Shown: positions 9,081 to 16,214 of the stretch, piece after piece
Layout of the letters: each line of letters begins with the position of its first letter
How positions within the stretch are numbered: position 1 is the stretch's first letter
Source of the DNA: Chloroflexota bacterium
GTDB lineage: Bacteria > Chloroflexota > Anaerolineae > Anaerolineales > UBA4823
Direction: 5' to 3'
NCBI GenBank assembly: GCA_029782365.1
Contig: JAKOUW010000202.1
Location: 62,001-126,000, forward strand
DNA length: 64,000 nt
Notes under the pieces: model-generated
What the model was told of the DNA's origin: nothing
The model's input: the letters and a program-made list of their open reading frames with translations, nothing else
The model's database searches: none
Made by a program: the position numbers and the translations under genes

Positions 9081-10637
9081 ATGAAAACTCCATTCAAAGG
9101 CAAACATATCATCCTGGGCGTTACAGGTTCCATTGCCTGTTATAAAGCCGCTGATCTGGCCTCAAAGCTGGCGCAGGGCGGGGCCGAAGTAGACGTGATC
9201 CTGACCGAGTCCGCCTTGAAATTCATTACCCCTCTCACCTTTCAATCCGTCACCGGCCGGCGGGTCTTCACGGATGCTGATTTATGGGGCAGCGAGGGCC
9301 ATGTGCAGCACGTGGCCTTGGGGCGCAAGGCCGACTTATTGGTGATCGCCCCGGCGACTGCCAACACCCTCGCCCGTCTGGCGCACGGCATCGCCGACAA
9401 CCTGTTGTCCATCACAGCCCTGGCCTCTGCCTGCCCGTGGGTGATTGCCCCTGCTATGGATGGCAATATGTATGCAAACCCGGCTACGCAGGCCAACCTG
9501 TCCGCTTTGTTGGAGCGCGGCGTAACCGTCATCGGCCCGGCCAGCGGTCACCTGGCTTCTGGTTTGATCGGCCCGGGGCGCATGGTCGAACCAACTGAAA
9601 TCATCGAACATTTGCGCCTGGTATTGGGGCGAGACGGGCCATTGGCAGGCAGCCACATCCTGGTCACCGCTGGCGGCACCGAAGAGCCGCTTGACCCGGT
9701 GCGCTCAATCACCAACCGCTCATCGGGCAAACAAGGGTTTGCCCTGGCTCAGGCTGCTCTTGACCTGGGCGCAAAAGTGACTCTGGTCGCAGGGGTAACC
9801 GCGCTGCCCACACCTGTTGGCGCAGAACGGCGAGAAGCGCGCACTGCCCGCCAAATGTTAGAGCGCGTGTTGGAACTGCTGCCCCAGGTGGACGCACTGA
9901 TCATGGCCGCCGCGGTGGCCGATTTCCGGCCGGCCGCACAGTCTCAGCAAAAAATCAAGAAGGAAGGCGGAGCGCCAGAGATAAAACTCGAAGCCAACCC
10001 CGATATACTGGCCGCCGCCGGGCGCATCAAATATGAACTGGGTATGCCCGATGTGCTGGTGGGTTTTGCCGCCGAGAGCCAATCCCTGGTCGAAAATGCG
10101 ACTGCCAAGCTGAAAGCCAAGAATTTAGATTTGATTGTAGCCAACGACATCAGCGCCAGTGATGCCGGTTTTGCTGTAGACAATAATCGGGTCACACTGT
10201 TGGAAGCCGGAGGCAAGGTGGACAGCCTGCCGCTGATGGGCAAAGACGAAGTGGCCGAGCTTGTGCTGGCGCGCGTCAGCGCTTTATTGCAGGGGCGTGA
10301 AATTCTGCACATTTGCCCTCAAGCAGATTGGGAACAAGCCCAGGCCAAAGGGGAATATCGCGCCGCCTCGCTGGAAAGCGAAGGGTTCATTCACTGCTCT
10401 CGCCAGCGCCAGGTCTTAAAGACTGCCAACCGCTATTTCCGCGGTCAATCCGACCTGGTGGTTTTGTGGCTCAAACCCGCTCTGCTCAAAAGCCCTCTAC
10501 GTTTTGAAGATTCGCATGGCGAGCGCTTCCCGCATATTTATGGACCGCTCAATTTGCAAGCAGTGTGGGCAGTCACGAATCTACAAACCGATGCAGATGG
10601 CGTTTTCCGCCACCTGCAGGAGCCGCAGGCGGGTTGA
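9081..10637 (+). CDS. coaBC: Coenzyme A biosynthesis bifunctional protein CoaBC with a C-terminal DUF952 domain
   Basis: Makes 4'-phosphopantetheine from phosphopantothenate and cysteine. The CoaC decarboxylase part (about residues 5-180) has GVTGSIACYK, the catalytic histidine in HVQHVALG and the NMYANPAT motif. The CoaB ligase part (about 190-405) has TAGGTEEPLDPVR, NRSSGKQG, AAVADFRP and the KKEGG loop. Normal CoaBC ends near residue 405; here about 110 residues follow, starting ILHICPQADWEQA and containing FIHCS and HIYGPLNL, which match DUF952, a small family of unknown function usually found as a stand-alone protein. The frame is continuous, so this is a true fusion. Confidence 0.95.
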   Translation: MKTPFKGKHIILGVTGSIACYKAADLASKLAQGGAEVDVILTESALKFITPLTFQSVTGRRVFTDADLWGSEGHVQHVALGRKADLLVIAPATANTLARLAHGIADNLLSITALASACPWVIAPAMDGNMYANPATQANLSALLERGVTVIGPASGHLASGLIGPGRMVEPTEIIEHLRLVLGRDGPLAGSHILVTAGGTEEPLDPVRSITNRSSGKQGFALAQAALDLGAKVTLVAGVTALPTPVGAERREARTARQMLERVLELLPQVDALIMAAAVADFRPAAQSQQKIKKEGGAPEIKLEANPDILAAAGRIKYELGMPDVLVGFAAESQSLVENATAKLKAKNLDLIVANDISASDAGFAVDNNRVTLLEAGGKVDSLPLMGKDEVAELVLARVSALLQGREILHICPQADWEQAQAKGEYRAASLESEGFIHCSRQRQVLKTANRYFRGQSDLVVLWLKPALLKSPLRFEDSHGERFPHIYGPLNLQAVWAVTNLQTDADGVFRHLQEPQAG

Positions 10638-10817
10638 GCATCAACCAAAAGAATGGATACAATTCAACGCGCTGGCTCGCATTTCGTCAGTTGAGCAACT
10701 TCTCTCCTGAAAATTCTCTGGCTCTGCCTGCTGGGCAGACAAAGTTATCCAATCGGCAGCCTATTGAATCTGGATCATGTTATTGTAAGGTGACAGGTTG
10801 GCTAAAACGAATAACCT

Positions 10818-11198
10818 CTATTTGGATTTTTCTTGCATTAACGCCAGCATATTGCCTTCCGAGTCTTTGAAAAATGCCATCCACAGGTTATACGTGTCGG
10901 TTTGGTGGACAATATGAGGTTGGTCATGGAATTGCACACCCTGTTCAGCCAGGCGCTGGCAAGCTCCATGAATATCCGGGGTCTGGTAGTAAAGCAAGAA
11001 AGTGGAAAAATCTTTCGTTTCGCCCTTTTTGACGGTTTCAAGCAGCAGGCGCACACCGCCGCAGTCGAAAAAAGCCATGTGTGGAAATTCAAAAAGAAAC
11101 GTCATCCCCAACGTATTTTTATAAAACTGCACCGCACGCGCCAGGTCCGAGACCGGGATTAAAATTTGGCCGATTTTGGAAACAATAGGATCTGTCAT
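10818..11198 (-). CDS. VOC (glyoxalase/bleomycin-resistance) family protein
   Basis: 126-residue single VOC module pair. The first beta-alpha unit is QILIPVSDLARAVQFYKNTLG and the second contains HDQPHIVHQ and AFFKDSEGNMLALMQ, typical of small glyoxalase-fold proteins. The final ALMQE carries the acidic metal ligand position. The ATG at 11198 has GGAGG five bases upstream; an overlapping GTG at 11201 is less well placed. It is divergent from the MarR-family gene, with a palindrome between them, so it is probably that regulator's target. Confidence 0.88.
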   Translation of the reverse strand: MTDPIVSKIGQILIPVSDLARAVQFYKNTLGMTFLFEFPHMAFFDCGGVRLLLETVKKGETKDFSTFLLYYQTPDIHGACQRLAEQGVQFHDQPHIVHQTDTYNLWMAFFKDSEGNMLALMQEKSK

Positions 11199-11234
11199 CA
11201 CAACCTCCAGGTTATTTTGGATGCACCGATATAC

Positions 11235-11247
11235 TTAGCTTAGCTAA
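11235..11247. promoter_or_regulatory. Palindromic operator between VOC and marR-type genes
   Basis: TTAGCT-T-AGCTAA is a perfect 6-1-6 palindrome and lies 14 bases before the regulator's -10 box. It resembles the SlyA/MarR-type consensus with TTAGC and GCTAA half-sites. Likely autoregulatory site that also controls the divergent VOC gene. Confidence 0.55.
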
Positions 11248-11260
11248 CAAAATTTTATGA

Positions 11261-11266
11261 TAAAAT
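11261..11266 (+). promoter_or_regulatory. -10 box of MarR-family gene, leaderless type
   Basis: TAAAAT ends seven bases before the ATG at 11274 and there is no ribosome-binding site in between. Confidence 0.45.
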
Positions 11267-11273
11267 ACCTGGC

Positions 11274-11711
11274 ATGTCAAGGGCAAATTCCGCCAATGAA
11301 ATTTCGGACCGGCTGCACTCTGCCGCAATCCATCTCCTTCGCCGCCTGCGGGTCACCGACAACGAATCGGGCTTGAGTGCGCCGCGCCTCTCTGCGCTGT
11401 CGGTAATCGTTTTTGCAGGGCCGGTTACCATCACTGACCTGGCCCGCGCTGAACAGGTGCGCACTCCGACAATTTCTCGCTTGCTCAAAGAGCTTGAACT
11501 AGAGGGGTATGTCCAGCGCATCACAGATGAAAATGACCGGCGCATTGTGCGAGTCCGCGCCACACCGGCCGGGGAGACGCTCTTACAGCGAGGTCGCGCC
11601 CGCCGCATCGAACAACTGCGAGCTGCCATTGAACAGCTTCCAACCGATCAAGTGGAGATCTTACAGGCGGCGCTGCCTATCCTGGAAGCGCTGGCAACTG
11701 GCAAGCCGTGA
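11274..11711 (+). CDS. MarR-family transcriptional regulator
   Basis: 145 residues. The winged helix-turn-helix core spans about residues 37-105, with VTITDLARAEQVRTPTIS as the helix-turn-helix and the wing in RITDENDRRIVRVRATPAG, where DxRR is the conserved MarR wing motif. The C-terminal helix probably dimerises. The palindrome upstream and the divergent VOC gene suggest a local repressor responding to a small lipophilic or oxidising compound. The ligand is not predictable. Confidence 0.93.
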   Translation: MSRANSANEISDRLHSAAIHLLRRLRVTDNESGLSAPRLSALSVIVFAGPVTITDLARAEQVRTPTISRLLKELELEGYVQRITDENDRRIVRVRATPAGETLLQRGRARRIEQLRAAIEQLPTDQVEILQAALPILEALATGKP

Positions 11712-11719
11712 TCAATCGT

Positions 11720-12136
11720 TCAATTTAAATTCAACAGTTTCGGTTCGCCTGCCGGCCTGTGCTGGTGGATGCGCGCCGGGTTTGAAACCAGGCTGCCTGC
11801 CAGGTATGCCTCAAGCGCCGACTGGATGGTTTTTTCACCAGTCAATATGACCTGTAAACCTTGCGCGACGGCGCCATCATAAGCCGGCTGACCCATCCCA
11901 CCCACAACCAATACCTGACAGTCAGCGATCGGCGCAAACATATTACCATGTCCATGCCCGTCGGGGCCATCTTCATGGAGATGGGGTTCCTGCGCCGCTC
12001 CATGATGCGCTTTTGAACGTTGTTCAAGACTGGGCTGTTGGCTGCCTTCCAGGGCGGCAACCACGTAGAATGGGGCGCGCCCAAAGTGGCGAGTGATTGT
12101 AAGGCCGTCATCTGTAGCAAATGCAATTTTTACCAT
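11720..12136 (-). CDS. NifX/NifB-type dinitrogenase iron-molybdenum cofactor-binding domain protein
   Basis: 138 residues, PF02579-like. Starts VKIAFATDDGLTITRHFGRAPFYVV, the family's N-terminal strand with the conserved HFG. A middle insertion is rich in histidine (HHGAAQEPHLHEDGPDGHGHG, residues about 44-65), and the C-terminal part has VLVVGGMGQPAYDGAVAQG and a short His-containing tail. No nitrogenase gene is in view. Stand-alone members occur widely and are thought to bind Fe-S or metal clusters. The His-rich insert may bind metal and fits the adjacent copper-type cupredoxin gene. Confidence 0.88.
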   Translation of the reverse strand: MVKIAFATDDGLTITRHFGRAPFYVVAALEGSQQPSLEQRSKAHHGAAQEPHLHEDGPDGHGHGNMFAPIADCQVLVVGGMGQPAYDGAVAQGLQVILTGEKTIQSALEAYLAGSLVSNPARIHQHRPAGEPKLLNLN

Positions 12137-12212
12137 ATAAATCGTTACTCCTATCGCTCCGTATTATCGATGAGATGCCGCCAAATGACAAGGGTGATGC
12201 ATTTTAACAACT

Positions 12213-12247
12213 CGCTGCAGGATTTTTCAACCGAAAATCCTGCAGCG
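12213..12247. repeat. Perfect 14-bp inverted repeat between two genes
   Basis: Arms CGCTGCAGGATTTT (12213-12226) and its exact complement (12234-12247) are separated by seven bases. It lies between the cupredoxin gene and the NifX-type gene, both on the minus strand. No T-tract follows on the minus strand, so it is not a classical terminator. It could be an mRNA-stabilising hairpin or attenuator. Confidence 0.6.
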
Positions 12248-12304
12248 TGGAAAAATTACTTTGAAATTAAAAACGGAGCGCCAGGGTGATATTGCCAGGA
12301 AGTA

Positions 12305-12889
12305 TCAGGCAGTTGCTGTTGGGCCTGGTTTCTGGGCGGCTGAGCGGTTCACTCGCCTGATCACCAGGTCCGCTGCGATGACCAGCAGAATTAATAACCC
12401 GATAAAACCGAACCAGAAAGTTGGGCGCCCAGCCATCCCCGCCAGGCCGGTCGGGTTGACCGAAAACAACGCAACCATACCGCCCTGGTAATGGCCTGGG
12501 ACATGACAGGCTAACTGGTATTCACCAGGTTGGTTAATCACCCAGGTTGCGCTCTTGGATTCGCCCGGGTTGACATCTTCGATTTCAGCCGATTCGCCAT
12601 TCATATTGAGTGGGTTGTCCTCATCGCCTGCTTTCTCTAACACCGTCTCGTGAGCTACCGTGCCCTCGCTGGTCACCACAAATGTGATCGGTGTATTGGC
12701 TGGCAAAGTAGTTTGCGAAAGCTCAACCGAGTATTCCTTCACGTTGACGTGAACTACGATCGGGGTATCTTGCTCGGCTGCCGCTGTGCCAATAAAAATA
12801 AAAGAAGCAAGTGTTATTCCAACAATGACGATCAATGAGACATACTTTTTCAGGTTTTTTTTGATAAAAAGAGAGAGATTGTTCTTCAT
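12305..12889 (-). CDS. Membrane-anchored cupredoxin-domain protein
   Basis: 194 residues. An N-terminal signal/anchor (VSLIVIVGITLASFIFIG, about 17-34) is followed by a cupredoxin fold with VEYSVELSQTTLPANT-type strands, the first copper histidine in VAHETV, and the C-terminal copper loop CHVPGHYQGGM, which supplies Cys, His and Met. A second membrane segment (FWFGFIGLLILLVIAADLVI, about 160-180) has a short cytoplasmic tail. A type-1 copper electron carrier or copper-binding protein outside the membrane is the best reading. Confidence 0.88.
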   Translation of the reverse strand: MKNNLSLFIKKNLKKYVSLIVIVGITLASFIFIGTAAAEQDTPIVVHVNVKEYSVELSQTTLPANTPITFVVTSEGTVAHETVLEKAGDEDNPLNMNGESAEIEDVNPGESKSATWVINQPGEYQLACHVPGHYQGGMVALFSVNPTGLAGMAGRPTFWFGFIGLLILLVIAADLVIRRVNRSAAQKPGPTATA

Positions 12890-13303
12890 AGCTTTATCCT
12901 TAAAACCAAATTCAAAATAAGGAATGGGTGGGTTTAATTTTTCTTATGGAAATAATGTAGCATAAATTTAAGACAAAGTAAATCACCTTTGTCGTATTTT
13001 TCGGTTTTCTAATCAAACTCTCACAAAACGAGTGATTATCTGCATTTCTAAGGTTCAAAACATAAAATATATTAATTATTCTAATAAAAAACGAGGGTTT
13101 GTATGCCAATCATGAGAATCGGCAAATATCCATCGAAATAAGTTTTATTGGAAGAGCGTTTTTGAGCGCCTGGTTCCGAGCCTTTATCTGCACTGATGAA
13201 AGGGGGAATGTCCGCTGCAACAACCCAACCAGAATAATCTGGAAAGCCAACGACGCCGGATCAGGCTGGCATCAAGGCCGAGAACTGAAAAACGACTGTT
13301 CCC
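12890..13303. other. Gene-less AT-rich stretch
   Basis: About 410 bases between the start of the cupredoxin gene and the stop of lutBC. The left part (12900-13100) is strongly AT-rich and should hold the cupredoxin promoter, though no clear -35/-10 pair stands out. A plus-strand frame through the right part runs into lutBC antisense and has no credible start or family similarity. I see no RNA gene here. Confidence 0.6.
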
Positions 13304-15349
13304 TCATTCGGAAAGCAAAAATACCACCACTTCTCGAGGTCCATGCACGCCAACTGTCAGGGTCATCTCAATATCAGCGGTGCGTGAAGGGCCTGTCACC
13401 AATGCCGCGTTCGATGACTCTCTGACAGCGGGCAGGGTTATCAGCTCTTCCAAGCCGGTGACAATCTGGTTGGTTCGCACAATTGCCACGTGAATCTCAG
13501 GCAACAGGGAAGCCCAAAGAGTTCTTCCAACGCCAGAGGCAACCAATAATGCCGCAGGGTTTGCAGAGGCGGCGATCACACCGGTCAACCCAATTTTACT
13601 AACGGCATCCGGCTGTTCGGTCAATTCTAGCTCTTCTGTCCATAAGAATTCGGCCAAGCAGGCTGGCATGTCGGCCGTAAAGCCGGCCAACTTCAACGGC
13701 TGACCGCCAGATTTCGCTTTATATATTTCCCGCAGCCGATCCGGCAGCTCAGTTTGCTTGCACATCACCAGCATGCCGCCGTTTGCCAGCCAGTTGGCCT
13801 TGAAGCTGTCCACCAGGCCCGCTTGCTCTGAGACACTCGCTGTCCCTGTGAAATGAGACTCCTCTGGCTGGCTCATTTTGAAAGGCTGGATGTGTTCAGG
13901 CTGCCGTTCTAGCCCCGGAAATAAATCGTGGAAAGTGCGGCGAGCCGGGCGCGGAAAATCCTTGGAGTATCCCCAGCCTGTAAATGCCGGCAGCCGCAGC
14001 CAGGCAGAGCGCGGCGCCAGCGCCGCACCCATTAACCCGACTGCTTTTTGCGCCAATTGAAAGCGCAGGCTGGACGCTGCCAACCATCCAAACAAGCGCA
14101 GTCCCAGCCGCAAGGGAATGGGTGCGTTGGAGATCGAGGGCTGTTTCACCGGCATGGGTTGTCCGGGTGCGCCTCCTGCTCCAGCGCGCACCCGCAGCAG
14201 TAAACCGGGCAAATCGATATCAACCGGGCATGCATCCCGGCAAGCTCCGCACAGGCTCGAGGCGCGCGCCAGGTGGCTGAAATTCTCATTTCCCAACAGC
14301 AAAGGGCTGATCACAGAACCGATCGGACCGCCGTATGGCGCCTGGATTCCATCCTTGCCCACGTAGGCGTGCCCTCCCAGCTCACGAAAAATCGGGCAGG
14401 CGTTCAGGCAGGCGCCGCAGCGGATGCAGGAAAGTGCCTCATGCAGTGCCCCACGGCTGGCGACCAGGCGTCCATTATCCACCAGCACCAGGTGACGTTC
14501 CAGCGGCCCGTCAACTTCACCAGGGCGGCGCGGGCTCTGCAGTAAACTGGTGTAGACCGTCAACTTTTGGCCGGTGGCGGATCGCGGCAAGACAGAAAGG
14601 CAGAGAGCAAGATCTTTCAGCGTGGGCACGATGCGTTCCAACCCCATCAATGCAATGTGCACCGGTGGGATGGTAGATACCATGCGCCCGTTGCCTTCAT
14701 TGCTCAAAATGCACATAGTCCCTGTCTCTGCAACCCCGAAATTCACACCCGAGAGCCCGATGTCAGCTTGCAGAAAAACCTGCCTCAGCCGCCGGCGGGC
14801 CAGCGCTGTCATGGTAGGGATATCTTCACTGTATGGCGCTCCCAGTTTTTCAGAGAAGGTGCGTGCCACATCCGAGCGCCGCAGGTGCACTGCCGGCGTG
14901 ATCAGGTGAGCGGGCCGTTCGCCGCGCAGTTGAACGATATACTCCCCCAGGTCGGTCTCCACAACTTCAATGCCCGCCGATTGTAAAGCTGTATTGAGCT
15001 CGATTTCTTCGCTGACCATCGTTTTGGATTTCGCCACGCGGCGCGCCCCATGCTGGTGAATGATCCCCAGGATGATCGCCACCGCTTCACTGGCATTTGC
15101 CGCCCGGTGGACGGCTACGCCATTTTCCTGCACCTTCCGCACAAACTGCTCGGCATAGACTTCCAGGTTGCGCACCACCTCCAAGCGCAGTGAGTGCATC
15201 CGCTGGCGGCGCTGGGCAATGTCAGGCAGTTCTGCCCAGGCCTGCTGGCGAGCTCTTATCCGGCGCTCGGCATTCGCATCCAGGGCAGTTTGCAAAAAGG
15301 GATCATCTAGAGCCGCCTGGATTTTTTGCGAAAACGCCTTGGGAAGCAT
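13304..15349 (-). CDS. Fused LutB-LutC lactate-utilisation iron-sulfur protein
   Basis: 681 residues joining two subunits of the L-lactate oxidase complex. LutB part: LUD domain (about residues 60-290, with GVAETGTMCILSNEGNGR and SVLPRSATGQ), then two 4Fe-4S clusters in CIRCGACLNACP and CGACRDACP (about 300-390). The C-terminal 170 residues are a second LUD domain of LutC type (GLTGVIAASANPAAL, TGPSRTADIE near the end). LutABC oxidises L-lactate to pyruvate in other bacteria. The ATG has AGGAGG upstream and overlaps the lutA stop (TAATG), so translation is coupled. Confidence 0.92.
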   Translation of the reverse strand: MLPKAFSQKIQAALDDPFLQTALDANAERRIRARQQAWAELPDIAQRRQRMHSLRLEVVRNLEVYAEQFVRKVQENGVAVHRAANASEAVAIILGIIHQHGARRVAKSKTMVSEEIELNTALQSAGIEVVETDLGEYIVQLRGERPAHLITPAVHLRRSDVARTFSEKLGAPYSEDIPTMTALARRRLRQVFLQADIGLSGVNFGVAETGTMCILSNEGNGRMVSTIPPVHIALMGLERIVPTLKDLALCLSVLPRSATGQKLTVYTSLLQSPRRPGEVDGPLERHLVLVDNGRLVASRGALHEALSCIRCGACLNACPIFRELGGHAYVGKDGIQAPYGGPIGSVISPLLLGNENFSHLARASSLCGACRDACPVDIDLPGLLLRVRAGAGGAPGQPMPVKQPSISNAPIPLRLGLRLFGWLAASSLRFQLAQKAVGLMGAALAPRSAWLRLPAFTGWGYSKDFPRPARRTFHDLFPGLERQPEHIQPFKMSQPEESHFTGTASVSEQAGLVDSFKANWLANGGMLVMCKQTELPDRLREIYKAKSGGQPLKLAGFTADMPACLAEFLWTEELELTEQPDAVSKIGLTGVIAASANPAALLVASGVGRTLWASLLPEIHVAIVRTNQIVTGLEELITLPAVRESSNAALVTGPSRTADIEMTLTVGVHGPREVVVFLLSE

Positions 15350-16104
15350 TATTCCTCCTGGCGGCTGTTGAGCACCTGCGCCAGGTGCAGGACTCGCTGT
15401 GGTTGGCGGCGGCGCTGCAGCCCGCCGGAGATATGCGTGATACAGCCTGCGTCGCAGGCCACCAATGTGGGCGCCTGGCTGGCCTGCAAAGCGGCCAGTT
15501 TCCGCTCCAACATTGACCCCGAAACACGGGCATGTTCTACGGAGAACACTCCACCAAAGCCGCAGCATTCCGGCCCGCCCGGCAGGGAACGGACTTCCAG
15601 GGGCGCCGCGCTGCGCCCATCCCAGACATGTTCCAACAGCCAGCGCGGCTGGCGGTCCACACCCAGGCTGCGCAGCAGATGACAGCTGGCATGGTAAGCT
15701 ACCGGGCCTGCGAACTGGGCGCCGACATCGCTCACGCCCAAAACATCCACCAGGTATTCGCTGAATTCATACGTGCGCTGCGCCAGCGCCCGGGCTCGCT
15801 CCAGCCATTCTGGTTCCCCAGCGAATAATTCCAGATAGCTGTGCCTCAGCATGGCCGCGCACGAGCCGGAGGGCGTTACAACGGGATGAGGCTGTGCTTC
15901 GAAACAGCGGATCATGTGCGCAGCCATGTCCCGCGCCGGCTTGCGCTCACCGGCGTTAAATGCAGGCTGCCCGCAGCAAGTCTGGTTTTTCGGAAAAATG
16001 ACCTGCCCACCCAGGCGTTGGAAAACGCGCACAACCGCCTCGCCTACCTGTGGGTACAGCGTATCAACCAGGCAAGTGATGAAGAGTTGGATGGTGAATG
16101 CCAT
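15349..16104 (-). CDS. lutA: LutA-type (Fe-S)-binding heterodisulfide reductase-like subunit
   Basis: 251 residues with two CCG domains. The first has FITCLVDTLYP and TCCGQPAFNAG (about residues 8-50), and the second has YHASCHLLRSLG and PECCGFGGVFSVEH (about 136-192), followed by ACDAGCITHI. These cysteines bind the noncanonical 4Fe-4S cluster of the LutA/GlpC/HdrB family. It is the first gene of a lutA-lutBC operon for L-lactate oxidation. The start has no Shine-Dalgarno but a TATAAT nine bases upstream. Confidence 0.92.
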   Translation of the reverse strand: MAFTIQLFITCLVDTLYPQVGEAVVRVFQRLGGQVIFPKNQTCCGQPAFNAGERKPARDMAAHMIRCFEAQPHPVVTPSGSCAAMLRHSYLELFAGEPEWLERARALAQRTYEFSEYLVDVLGVSDVGAQFAGPVAYHASCHLLRSLGVDRQPRWLLEHVWDGRSAAPLEVRSLPGGPECCGFGGVFSVEHARVSGSMLERKLAALQASQAPTLVACDAGCITHISGGLQRRRQPQRVLHLAQVLNSRQEE

Positions 16105-16113
16105 AACAGGTTC

Positions 16114-16119
16114 ATTATA
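16114..16119 (-). promoter_or_regulatory. -10 box of lutA operon, near-leaderless
   Basis: On the minus strand TATAAT ends nine bases before the lutA ATG, with no Shine-Dalgarno between. Predicted leader is zero to three bases. Confidence 0.5.
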
Positions 16120-16172
16120 CGCGCAAAAAACACCAGAAAATAGCTCAAAGTTGAGGTTTTTTAGTGGTAATA

Positions 16173-16201
16173 TTGAAAAGTTATCCTTTTTTAATTATGC
16201 T
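16173..16201 (+). promoter_or_regulatory. Promoter of the alpha-glucan phosphorylase gene
   Basis: TTGAAA (16173-16178), 17-base spacer, TATGCT (16196-16201). Predicted start near 16208 gives a leader of about seven bases and excludes the in-frame ATG at 16197 as the start codon. Confidence 0.5.
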
Positions 16202-16214
16202 GAGGACGAAATCA

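Noticed and set aside
12213..12247. Perfect inverted repeat as a Rho-independent terminator
   Set aside because: No T-run follows on either strand, so it is reported as a hairpin of unknown role.
13099..13425. Plus-strand frame in the AT-rich gap next to lutBC
   Set aside because: It continues antisense into lutBC, lacks family similarity and has an unconvincing start.
16197..16199. Upstream ATG as start of alpha-glucan phosphorylase
   Set aside because: It overlaps the predicted -10 box; the ATG at 16215 has a Shine-Dalgarno at suitable distance.
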